Below are positions 1-9,942 of a stretch of DNA of 64,000 nt, one piece after another. Both the position numbers and the translations under genes were made by a program. Numbering within the stretch: position 1 is the first letter of the stretch; each line of letters opens with the position of its first letter. Under the pieces are notes generated by a model. The model was given only the letters and a program-made list of their open reading frames with translations, was not told the origin of the DNA and did not search any database. Origin of the DNA: Bacteroidia bacterium (GTDB lineage: Bacteria > Bacteroidota > Bacteroidia > Flavobacteriales_D > Cryomorphaceae); the NCBI GenBank assembly GCA_030427905.1, contig JAUICL010000008.1, positions 1-64,000 on the forward strand, given 5' to 3'.

Positions 1-231
<231 letters not shown>

Positions 232-304
232 TAGAGAAATACCTGGTGAAAACAGGATCTCGGCTCGCTATTACATATACAATTTGATTGACTCAGTCTT
301 ATCT

Positions 305-378
305 AGTCCTGTAGCTCAGTTGGTTAGAGCACTACACTGATAATGTAGGGGTCAGCAGTTCAAGTCTGCTCAGGACTA
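305..378 (+). tRNA. tRNA-Ile (GAT)
   Basis: Cloverleaf in the 16S-23S spacer. The acceptor strands AGTCCTG and CAGGACT pair fully, the discriminator is A378, and the anticodon arm CTACA-CTGATAA-TGTAG presents GAT, which reads isoleucine codons. The T-loop is TTCAAGT. A tRNA-Ile followed by tRNA-Ala is the usual spacer arrangement in Bacteroidota and many other bacteria. The CCA end is not encoded in full (CC then G), so it would be completed after transcription. Confidence 0.97.
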
Positions 379-389
379 CCGCATGAAAT

Positions 390-463
390 GGGGAATTAGC
401 TCAGCTGGCTAGAGCGCCTGCCTTGCACGCAGGAGGTCATCGGTTCGACTCCGATATTCTCCA
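390..463 (+). tRNA. tRNA-Ala (TGC)
   Basis: Second spacer tRNA. The acceptor GGGGAAT pairs with ATTCTCC with one G-T pair, the discriminator is A463, and the anticodon loop CTTGCAC shows TGC for alanine. The T-arm is TCGG-TTCGACT-CCGA. It begins 11 bases after tRNA-Ile and is certainly co-transcribed with the rRNAs. The CCA end is not encoded. Confidence 0.97.
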
Positions 464-478
464 CTTTAGAGAATTTCG

Positions 479-502
479 GTTGCCGCGACTTCTAGCGGCA
501 AC
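479..502 (+). other. Perfect 8-bp hairpin in the rRNA spacer
   Basis: GTTGCCGC (479-486) and GCGGCAAC (495-502) form an uninterrupted 8-bp stem with an 8-base loop, directly downstream of tRNA-Ala. There is no T-run, so it is unlikely to terminate transcription. A structural or processing role in the pre-rRNA is possible but only inferred. Confidence 0.6.
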
Positions 503-559
503 TGGGACTCAAATTGTACAATATGATGTCTGAAAACGTTCAGCATCACAAATAAAATA

Positions 560-632
560 TGATGTATAGCTCAATGGAAGAGCAATCCGAAGCATTTCGG
601 AAGGGTAAACGGTTCGATTCCGTGAACATTAC
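560..632 (+). pseudogene. tRNA-like element (degenerate tRNA) in the 16S-23S spacer
   Basis: A third tRNA-shaped segment follows tRNA-Ile and tRNA-Ala. The D-arm is intact (GCTC 569-572 with GAGC 580-583, loop containing GG). The T-loop TTCGATT sits on a four-pair stem plus one A-G mismatch, and the acceptor TGATGTA/AACATTA pairs at six of seven positions. The anticodon arm TCCGA-AGCATT-TCGGA has only a six-base loop, and CCA is not encoded. If read as a tRNA, the triplet GCA would be the nearest anticodon. It is flanked by imperfect 16-base direct repeats (528-543 and 634-649). Most likely a decayed or duplicated tRNA, although a structured processing element is possible. Confidence 0.5.
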
Positions 633-683
633 TGTCTGAATTCGTTCAGAAAACGTTCTTTGACGTATTGGTTTAGTAATATT

Positions 684-3505
<2,822 letters not shown>

Positions 3506-3542
3506 ATTAGCTTAACCAATACGTCATACCTTATTTACAACT

Positions 3543-3651
<109 letters not shown>

Positions 3652-3654
3652 TTT

Positions 3655-3687
3655 AAAACCCCAATTCATTAGAGTTGGGGTTTTTTT
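3655..3687 (+). terminator. Intrinsic terminator of the rRNA operon
   Basis: AAAACCCCAA (3655-3664) pairs with TTGGGGTTTT, leaving a short AT loop, and the stem is followed by seven T residues. It lies immediately after 5S, as expected for the end of an rrn operon. Confidence 0.9.
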
Positions 3688-3811
3688 GTGGCCATGTTTT
3701 TTGTCTTGGCGTTTCCGAAGCCTGTTGATATTATTTGAGATGGTTGTGTATGCTGTATTCCGCATTTCTGAAAGTCATGATTCAATTTTATTTATCATTT
3801 GTGAGATCATA

Positions 3812-3893
3812 AGAGAAGTTAATCCGCCTTAGGCGGAGCAGATGGTACTTCCCGATAGCTATCGGGAGTGAGAGTATGTCGTCGCTAATTTTT
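3812..3893 (+). pseudogene. Truncated second copy of the 5S 3' half
   Basis: From AGAGAAGTTAA at 3812 the sequence follows the 3' half of the 5S gene (GCAGATGGTACT, GAGAGTATGTCGTCGC) and continues into the same downstream flank and terminator. The 5' half is missing. Two segments differ sharply from the intact gene. Both are perfect palindromes: CCGCCTTAGGCGG (3824-3836) and CCCGATAGCTATCGGG (3851-3866), the latter occupying the helix-IV hairpin. It cannot make a complete 5S RNA. It looks like the scar of a duplicated operon end. Confidence 0.8.
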
Positions 3894-3894
3894 T

Positions 3895-3927
3895 AAAACC
3901 CCAATTCTTTTGAGTTGGGGATTTTTG
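3895..3927 (+). terminator. Duplicated intrinsic terminator
   Basis: AAAACCCCAATTC...GAGTTGGGGATTTTTG is a near copy of the terminator at 3655-3687, carried along with the truncated 5S segment. The stem is intact, and the T-run is interrupted by one A. Confidence 0.75.
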
Positions 3928-4143
3928 TGGCTATTTTTTCGGAAGATACTAGGTCTGAGCGCTCCTTATTATAGACCTTTAGTCTGTGACTAAGGCTCTT
4001 GATGAAATGTCACGCATTTATATTCTCACAGTTTAGAGCTTATTTTTCATAGTTCTACTTCAACCAGATTGTCTATTGGAGCAATTGTCGTTAGCTTAGT
4101 TATTAGAGTGCTGAGTTGACGTTCGATATGTTCCTTACTGCGA
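3928..4143. other. AT-rich intergenic stretch, no gene seen
   Basis: Together with 3688-3811 this makes about 450 bases between the rRNA operon and the first protein gene, containing only the 5S remnant and its terminator. I see no long open frame, tRNA or clear promoter here. The frame leading into the next gene is closed by TGA at 4117-4119. Confidence 0.6.
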
Positions 4144-4194
4144 TTGGATTTTTACTATATTCATTACATTGTAAGAAATGATGTAGGAGTGAGA

Positions 4195-4440
4195 ATGAAT
4201 ATACAATTGTACGATTCAACTGAATTTGATGAGAATGTCGCCGCAAATGTGTTGACAGGCAAAGGTTCGGGTAGTCCACTGGTGCTATGCGTGGACAGTC
4301 TCTATGGAAAAGTAGTACATTCAGAACAACCCATGTCAATGTATATGGAAATTGACGTTAGCCAATTTGCAAGCGGGGAATATTTTATTCAATTTGAAAC
4401 TGAATCTGGTGTCTCTGCCCAAAAGTTTATCAAACAATGA
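4195..4440 (+). CDS. Sorting-domain-only ORF (T9SS C-terminal domain remnant?)
   Basis: An 81-residue frame from ATG 4195 (an upstream TTG at 4144 would add 17 residues). The second half, from LVLCVDSLYGKVVHSE through MEIDVSQFASGEYFIQFETE to the final KFIKQ, matches the pattern of a type-A T9SS C-terminal sorting domain: a beta-strand with a GK turn, an SGxYFI strand and a KKF/KFIKQ end. There is no signal peptide and no cargo domain, so by itself it could not reach the periplasm. The stop overlaps the start of the next gene (ATGA), so the two may be translationally coupled. Probably the 3' remnant of a lost secreted-protein gene; a real small protein cannot be excluded. Confidence 0.45.
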   Translation: MNIQLYDSTEFDENVAANVLTGKGSGSPLVLCVDSLYGKVVHSEQPMSMYMEIDVSQFASGEYFIQFETESGVSAQKFIKQ

Positions 4441-5732
4441 TAAGAGTTGGTTTAAATCTATTATTGGTTTTAATTCCAATATCTATGCATGCCCAGTGGT
4501 CTGCTGTTCATTCTGGTGCTGAAGGCTCAAGTACTAAGGACTTATTTTTTCTAGACAATGATTATGGCTATGTGATCGGTTATTTCGATGAGGGTTCATA
4601 CATATTACGAACCCATGATGGAGGTGTAAATTGGGATTCACTGAGGTATGATGATCATTATTTTGAAAGCATTTTTATGACCTCAAATGATACAGGGTAT
4701 GTATCTTCTTTTTATGAAGGACAAATGGCTGTTTTGCGTACCATAGATGCAGGTGATTCTTGGCAAATGGTGGCTTCAGAGTTATATTTTGCCAATGCAA
4801 TCCCTTATGCAATATCTTTTTTTGACAACGATACTGGAATTATATCTGTTCAAGGGTTTGGGGCAATAACAACAAATGCTGGTGTTGATTGGGAAGAAAT
4901 TGACCCAGACCAATATCAGGGCTTTAGAGATAATGACGTTGGGGTTGATGAGTTCGTTAGCTTTGAAGGGGCGCTAATCACATGGTCAATTGATAGGTGT
5001 GTGACTTTTCATGCCGACACTTTGGAATACCAAGGCTCTCACAATAGTTTAGATGTTTTAGACCATAGGTTTATTTCTTCGGCGATTGGTACTGATGGAC
5101 AAGTTTTTGATTTTCCATATTATAGTTTTGGGATTGTAACAATAGGAGATGTTGAAACAGAAGAGTTTAACATAAGCTACTTTCCTGATTTAAACAGGGT
5201 GTTAGGTGTGAGCCGGCCTTTACCAAATGTGTTATACGCCATATGTAGATACTACTATTCAGACCCGAATGATCCCAAACTCTTCATGAAATCAGTTGAC
5301 GGCGGTCAATCATGGTTTTTCCAAGATGTAGAAGGCCCAGAATATTTTGAAACAAGGGAGTTGTTTTGCGTTAACGATACGGTTTGTTACGCCTATAAAG
5401 GGTTTGGAAGTAAGATCTACAAAACCACCAACGGTGGTGGGCCACTTGGTGACCTGGTCACTCAAATCCCATTAAGCCTAGAAGACATCTCTAAACCACA
5501 AATTGCCTTCGAACTTTTCCCCAACCCTTCAACAGGTGTCATCACCATACAATGCGATGAGCCCATAGACCGTGTAGAAGTGCTGGATATCTCTGGGCGG
5601 CTCTTGTATTCAAATGTGGCCATACCAGCCAATGGTGAGCTTGATGTTTATGCATTACCTTCAGGTGTCTACCTGGTGAAGGTGGAAGTGATTGATGGAG
5701 GACACGGGGTGAGGAAATTGGTGGTGGAGTGA
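4437..5732 (+). CDS. T9SS-secreted YCF48/BNR-repeat beta-propeller protein
   Basis: 431 residues. A signal peptide (about 1-20, ending MHAQ) is followed by a run of repeats of the form TGYV...ILRTHDGGVNW, AVLRTIDAGDSW, ITTNAGVDW, KSVDGGQSW and IYKTTNGGG, the hallmark of YCF48/BNR-type propellers. The last 75 residues form a type-A T9SS sorting domain (FELFPNPSTGVITI, VLDISGRLL, SGVYLVKV, RKLVVE end). The protein is predicted to cross the outer membrane through the type IX system and be surface-anchored or released. Its ligand is unknown. The body is AT-rich (about 33% GC in one counted line), whereas the sorting domain is near 50% GC, suggesting domain exchange. Confidence 0.85.
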   Translation: MIRVGLNLLLVLIPISMHAQWSAVHSGAEGSSTKDLFFLDNDYGYVIGYFDEGSYILRTHDGGVNWDSLRYDDHYFESIFMTSNDTGYVSSFYEGQMAVLRTIDAGDSWQMVASELYFANAIPYAISFFDNDTGIISVQGFGAITTNAGVDWEEIDPDQYQGFRDNDVGVDEFVSFEGALITWSIDRCVTFHADTLEYQGSHNSLDVLDHRFISSAIGTDGQVFDFPYYSFGIVTIGDVETEEFNISYFPDLNRVLGVSRPLPNVLYAICRYYYSDPNDPKLFMKSVDGGQSWFFQDVEGPEYFETRELFCVNDTVCYAYKGFGSKIYKTTNGGGPLGDLVTQIPLSLEDISKPQIAFELFPNPSTGVITIQCDEPIDRVEVLDISGRLLYSNVAIPANGELDVYALPSGVYLVKVEVIDGGHGVRKLVVE

Positions 5733-5846
5733 TACCAGTAGGCATGATTCTATGACATATCTATTATGCTAGGATTCTTATTATGAATACTTTCCCATCA
5801 AGGCAAGAAAATCGAGAATTCTTATCTTTCAGAAAATGAGTGACGG

Positions 5847-6473
5847 ATGAAGCCGACCAGACTTGTATTTATATTGCTCGCGATAAGCTGTATTTCCTAT
5901 TCGAGTTACGGGCAGCTCTACTTGGATAATGGCATTCTTTTTAATGAACATCGTACTAATTCTGATTTAGGACTGGATGTAAAAGCTAAGACCAGTTGGC
6001 AACCACGTATCGGATGGATGTTTCGGATTGCAAAGAGCAATTCGAATATAAAGTTGGGAATAGAGCTTGAGTATTTTACTCGCTCTTTTGAAAGAGAGTT
6101 TGAGAGTGTTTCTAATGATATTTATTTCACCGGCCTTAGTACCAATTTGATTGGTGCATATACCGTTGCAGATCGTTTTCATGTTAACACGGGAGTAAAG
6201 TTCGCTTTTTACTCCTCAAGGTTTGACCTTGATGGGGAAAGTAAGAAGGTGGCTGATGTATTTAACTCATTCGATTGGGGAATACTGATAGGTGGTGGAT
6301 ATTCCCCGCTAAAGTTTATGACTATTGGAGCCAGAGTTAATTTTTGGTTCCTTCCGATGATTGAGTATCGTACGGTCGGGGATTATGGAGAATTTTCTGA
6401 CTTGAAGAAGGATGTCTACACGACAAGCTTTGAATGCTTTTTGCGCTTTTCAATATTAAATGATAAAGAATGA
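5847..6473 (+). CDS. Outer-membrane beta-barrel protein, small porin-like
   Basis: 208 residues with an N-terminal signal peptide (hydrophobic 7-20, cleavage near SYGQ). The rest is alternating beta-strands with glycine-rich turns, for example KLGIELEYFTRSF, LIGAYTVADRFHVNTGVKFAFYS, WGILIGGGYSPLKFMTIGARVNFWF, ending in an aromatic strand (FECFLRFSIL). This is the pattern of the small outer-membrane beta-barrel families common in Bacteroidota. Substrate or partner is not evident. It overlaps the following lipoprotein gene by four bases (ATGA), so the two probably form an operon and may act together at the outer membrane. Confidence 0.75.
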   Translation: MKPTRLVFILLAISCISYSSYGQLYLDNGILFNEHRTNSDLGLDVKAKTSWQPRIGWMFRIAKSNSNIKLGIELEYFTRSFEREFESVSNDIYFTGLSTNLIGAYTVADRFHVNTGVKFAFYSSRFDLDGESKKVADVFNSFDWGILIGGGYSPLKFMTIGARVNFWFLPMIEYRTVGDYGEFSDLKKDVYTTSFECFLRFSILNDKE

Positions 6474-7081
6474 GAGACTTTATTTTATTCATATCCATGC
6501 TCTTTTTGATATCATGTGGTAAATCCTTTGATTCTGATATTGCTGATCCGCTTTTGCCAGGCTACACGGAAAGTGGTAACAATGATGCAGGGGCTCGGAT
6601 CAACAACAGGCCTTGGATGGCACAGCGAACTGGCGATTTCTACGGGGTTAATTATTCAGGTGACATCTTTATCAGCTTTTTTCCAGATGAAAACTACACA
6701 ACCATAAAGTTTTATAGTGGCCGATTCGTTGATGATCAAGAATACCAGGATAGGGTTTCTGTAATATTCCAGATTGAAGGAGCCCTGACTGACTTATCAG
6801 ATATTCGGAGTTTGGAAGGCAGAGAGTATAAACTTGATGGATCAGAGACTGTGGCTGGTTTGAAATTCTACGATACTCTATTTTCGGACAGTCTAGATGC
6901 AAGAAGTATTAAGGGGTCCTTATTCATCCGTAAATGCAAGTTCTCAAGTGAAGAACGAATGGTTTTTGCAGGAACCTTCGGTTTTGACGCCTATACTGAA
7001 GATTCAATATTGTACCAAGTTCACTCTGGTCGTTTTGACTATTCTATTAGTGATGACAACCTGAGAACGGTGGTTGAATGA
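6470..7081 (+). CDS. Hypothetical lipoprotein
   Basis: 203 residues. The N-terminus MRDFILFISMLFLISCGKS is a lipoprotein signal with a lipobox (LISC, Cys16). The mature part resembles small Bacteroidota surface lipoproteins of unknown function (beta-rich, a segment INNRPWMAQ, then DIFISFFPDENYTTIKFYSGRF). No enzymatic motif is recognised. Its start overlaps the stop of the upstream beta-barrel gene, which suggests coupled expression. It ends immediately before the convergent gene at 7082, with no visible terminator. Confidence 0.7.
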   Translation: MRDFILFISMLFLISCGKSFDSDIADPLLPGYTESGNNDAGARINNRPWMAQRTGDFYGVNYSGDIFISFFPDENYTTIKFYSGRFVDDQEYQDRVSVIFQIEGALTDLSDIRSLEGREYKLDGSETVAGLKFYDTLFSDSLDARSIKGSLFIRKCKFSSEERMVFAGTFGFDAYTEDSILYQVHSGRFDYSISDDNLRTVVE

Positions 7082-8368
7082 TCAAGTCTTCTGATGCTTC
7101 TTCTTAGCCGCAGGGAAGAGAATATTATTCAAAATCAGCCTATACCCCGGGCTATTTGGATGAAGATTCAAATCTGTGGGTGGATCTCCAACACGGTGCT
7201 GGTAGTCTTCTGGGTCGTGACCACCATAAAATGTCCACTGGCCATTTCCAAAATTACCGTGAATGTATTTGACGGTGCCTTGCGTTTTACTCTCACCCAT
7301 TATGATGACGTTCTTCTTGACATACTGCTTCTTGAAAGCCGTGGTTTGTCCCATAAAGCCTTTCACTACAGACTGGTGATTTTGGACGAGCATGGTCGGA
7401 ACGATATCCCACTTAGCTGAAAAATCAAAAAGGGTAAAGAAGTCTTGAAGCTGTGGTGTCTTGTTGTGAATATCAGTGGCGTCTATACTCGAAAACTCAT
7501 ACACCAAGGGATCTTTTTCTAAAATGAAATTCTCGAAGGCAAAGGTGTGATGAAAATGGAGCTTCGATTGTGCAGCTGGGTCTGCGGGGTCCCCATCGTA
7601 CATGCTCTCACAAATATCGGTTTCCTGGGCTGCTAGGGCAATGTCGTAGGAATCTGTTCCCGAGCACATCGTAAACAAAAAGCCGCCACCGGCTGTGTAT
7701 TCTTGTATTCTTTGAGCTACGGCAAATTTGAGTCGGCTCACCTTTGCGAAGCCCATGTCGGCAGCTTCAGCTTCGGCATCTCGCACTTGCTGCTGGTACC
7801 AGGCAGCATTTTTATAGCTCCTGTAGAATTTTCCGTACTGCCCCGTAAAGTCTTCGTGGTGGAGATGAAGCCAGTCGTACTTGTGAAGCTCCAGATTGAT
7901 GATTTCCCGATCATAAATCACATCATAAGGAATCTCCGCATAGGTCATAACCAAGGTCACGGCATCGTCCCAAGGCATTTTTGACGAGGGAGAGTAAACC
8001 GCAATTTTAGGTGCTTGCTCTAGTTTTACGGTTTCCATATTGACTTCAGGGTCGGCTATTTCAGCCAAAATACCCTGAGCTTGTACATCGGCAATTATTT
8101 GGTACGAAACGCCTCGAATCACGCACTCTTCTTCGATGGCCTTGTACTGATCTATCATAAAGCTACCCCCACGGTAGTTAAGTAGCCAGCGCACTTCAAT
8201 ATTATTGTCCAATACCCAATAGGCAATTCCATACGCTTTCAGGTGATTTTCTTGCCGATCGTCCATCGGGATAAGGATCTTCGCTCCAAATGAAGAAAAT
8301 CCGATCAGGAAAAAAGCTACGAAAAAAGTCGCTCTGAGTAATATGCTCTTAAAAAGGTGCGTCATCAT
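7082..8368 (-). CDS. Exported GATase1-like protein of unknown function (dnaB neighbour)
   Basis: About 428 residues from the chosen start at 8368 (a longer frame begins at 8398). The start lies inside the last codons of dnaB, so translation is probably coupled. A signal peptide (FFVAFFLIGFSSFGA) precedes a conserved-looking block KILIPMDD...HLKAYGIAYWVL...WLLNYRGGSF. Later GGGFLFTMCSGTDSYDIAL has the look of a class-I glutamine-amidotransferase-like nucleophile elbow (Cys245 counted from the 8398 start), and the end GNGQWTFYGGHDPE recalls the closing strands of that fold. I recall relatives in Flavobacteriia labelled 'asparagine synthetase B', but the sequence shows no AMP/PPi-loop domain, so that label is not supported. 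Function unknown. Confidence 0.7.
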   Translation of the reverse strand: MMTHLFKSILLRATFFVAFFLIGFSSFGAKILIPMDDRQENHLKAYGIAYWVLDNNIEVRWLLNYRGGSFMIDQYKAIEEECVIRGVSYQIIADVQAQGILAEIADPEVNMETVKLEQAPKIAVYSPSSKMPWDDAVTLVMTYAEIPYDVIYDREIINLELHKYDWLHLHHEDFTGQYGKFYRSYKNAAWYQQQVRDAEAEAADMGFAKVSRLKFAVAQRIQEYTAGGGFLFTMCSGTDSYDIALAAQETDICESMYDGDPADPAAQSKLHFHHTFAFENFILEKDPLVYEFSSIDATDIHNKTPQLQDFFTLFDFSAKWDIVPTMLVQNHQSVVKGFMGQTTAFKKQYVKKNVIIMGESKTQGTVKYIHGNFGNGQWTFYGGHDPEDYQHRVGDPPTDLNLHPNSPGYRLILNNILFPAAKKKHQKT

Positions 8369-9890
8369 CTGTGTCATTCGAGAAATGGTCACCGCCATCT
8401 TCGTTCATTCTCGATTGCATCGTGATGGTATTAAATTGATCGTAATCGCCACCAGCACTTGGGAAATCATTTGATTCACCGAATGCTACATCGAGGTTAT
8501 CAAATTTCGCGAATTCTTTGATAAACTTCAAAGAAACCGTCTCGAGACCTCCATTTCGGTGCTTGGCAATAATTACCTGCCCAACTCCCATCATCGAATT
8601 TCCATCTTCGTCTTGCGTAATGTCGTAGTACTCCGGACGATAGATAAACGAAACGATATCCGCATCCTGCTCAATCGCACCAGATTCACGAAGGTCAGAA
8701 AGCATAGGCTTTTTGTCACCTCCACGTGTTTCTACGGCACGACTCAACTGTGATAGGGCAAGAATAGGCACGTTCAATTCTTTTGCAATCGTTTTGATAG
8801 AACGCGAAATAGTAGAGATTTCTTGTTCACGGTTACCTTTATCGTTTCCCGCGGTCATCAGCTGAAGGTAGTCGATGATGATACACTGAATATTGTGCTT
8901 GGATTTCAATCGTCGAGCCTTGGCTCTCAATTCAAAAACAGAAAGGGAAGGCGTGTCATCGATGTAAATCGGGGCTTTAGCCAATTTCTTAATTCGAGTG
9001 TGCAATTGGGTAAACTCGTGATCTTCCAAGGTTCCTTTTCTCAGCTTTTCTCCCTTGATACCCGTTTCACCAGAAATCAAACGATTGACGAGCTGCACGG
9101 ATGCCATCTCGAGTGAGAATACGGCAACCGGCACGTTGAAGTCAACAGCCATGTTTCGCGCCATAGACAGTACAAATGCCGTTTTACCCATACCTGGACG
9201 AGCGGCAATAATAATCATGTCGGATTTTTGCCAACCCGAAGTAACGCGGTCTAGCGCAGTAAACCCGGTAGGTACTCCACTAACACCGTCACTGTTTTTC
9301 TTAGCAGCTTCAATGCTCTCGATCGCTAGTTTGAGCACGTCACCCATGGTATCGTAATCCTTTCGAATATTTCCTTGAGCTACCGTAAACAGGTCGCGCT
9401 CTGCTTTGTCAAGCAGCTCGAAAACATCGGTGCTCTCTTCGTACGCATCGCGGATGGTGTCAGAAGAAATGCGAATCAATTCTCTCAGAATGTGTTTTTG
9501 AGAAATAATTCGAGCATGATATTGGATGTTTGCAGAGCTGGCTACGCGGTTTGTCAAGAAGCTGATGTAGTAGGCACCACCTACCAGTTCCAGTTCTCCA
9601 CGCTTCCTGAGTTCCGCAGTTACGGTCAGAATGTCAATGGGTTCAGACCGTTGAAAGAGCTCCTGAATGGCTGCATAAATCTTCTGATGCGTTTCTTTGT
9701 AGAATGAAACCGGCTTTAAAATGTCGATAACGTCATTTACTGCTTCTTTTTCTAACATTAGCGCTCCCAATACAGCTTCTTCTAAATCAACTGCTTGAGG
9801 GGGGATTTTCCCGAGATCATTGTTTTGATTAGGAAAAGCTCCACGTTTGGCCCTTCGGCCTTCGCCTAATTTTTGCGAAATTTCATCCAT
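8349..9890 (-). CDS. dnaB: Replicative DNA helicase DnaB
   Basis: 513 residues, slightly longer than the E. coli protein. The N-terminal collar domain occupies about 30-130 (PPQAVDLEEAVLGALM). The RecA-like motor follows, with Walker A ARPGMGKTA at 230-238, Walker B IIIDYLQLM and the DLRESGAIEQDAD block near the end. It is the hexameric helicase that unwinds DNA ahead of the polymerase. No intein interrupts the P-loop. The acidic tail DDDAPF resembles the C-termini of other replication proteins. A -7 box (TATCTTTG, 9895-9902) lies exactly four bases before the ATG, which predicts a leaderless transcript. Confidence 0.97.
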   Translation of the reverse strand: MDEISQKLGEGRRAKRGAFPNQNNDLGKIPPQAVDLEEAVLGALMLEKEAVNDVIDILKPVSFYKETHQKIYAAIQELFQRSEPIDILTVTAELRKRGELELVGGAYYISFLTNRVASSANIQYHARIISQKHILRELIRISSDTIRDAYEESTDVFELLDKAERDLFTVAQGNIRKDYDTMGDVLKLAIESIEAAKKNSDGVSGVPTGFTALDRVTSGWQKSDMIIIAARPGMGKTAFVLSMARNMAVDFNVPVAVFSLEMASVQLVNRLISGETGIKGEKLRKGTLEDHEFTQLHTRIKKLAKAPIYIDDTPSLSVFELRAKARRLKSKHNIQCIIIDYLQLMTAGNDKGNREQEISTISRSIKTIAKELNVPILALSQLSRAVETRGGDKKPMLSDLRESGAIEQDADIVSFIYRPEYYDITQDEDGNSMMGVGQVIIAKHRNGGLETVSLKFIKEFAKFDNLDVAFGESNDFPSAGGDYDQFNTITMQSRMNEDGGDHFSNDTDDDAPF

Positions 9891-9894
9891 GCTT

Positions 9895-9902
9895 CAAAGA
9901 TA
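9895..9902 (-). promoter_or_regulatory. -7 promoter element of dnaB
   Basis: TATCTTTG on the minus strand matches the Bacteroidota TAnnTTTG -7 box perfectly. Only four bases separate it from the dnaB ATG, so transcription should begin at or next to the start codon. No convincing -33 TTTG was found at the usual spacing. Confidence 0.6.
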
Positions 9903-9942
9903 GTATTGAAAAAGGGGGGGCGAAGGTAATTACTTAGCGGAT

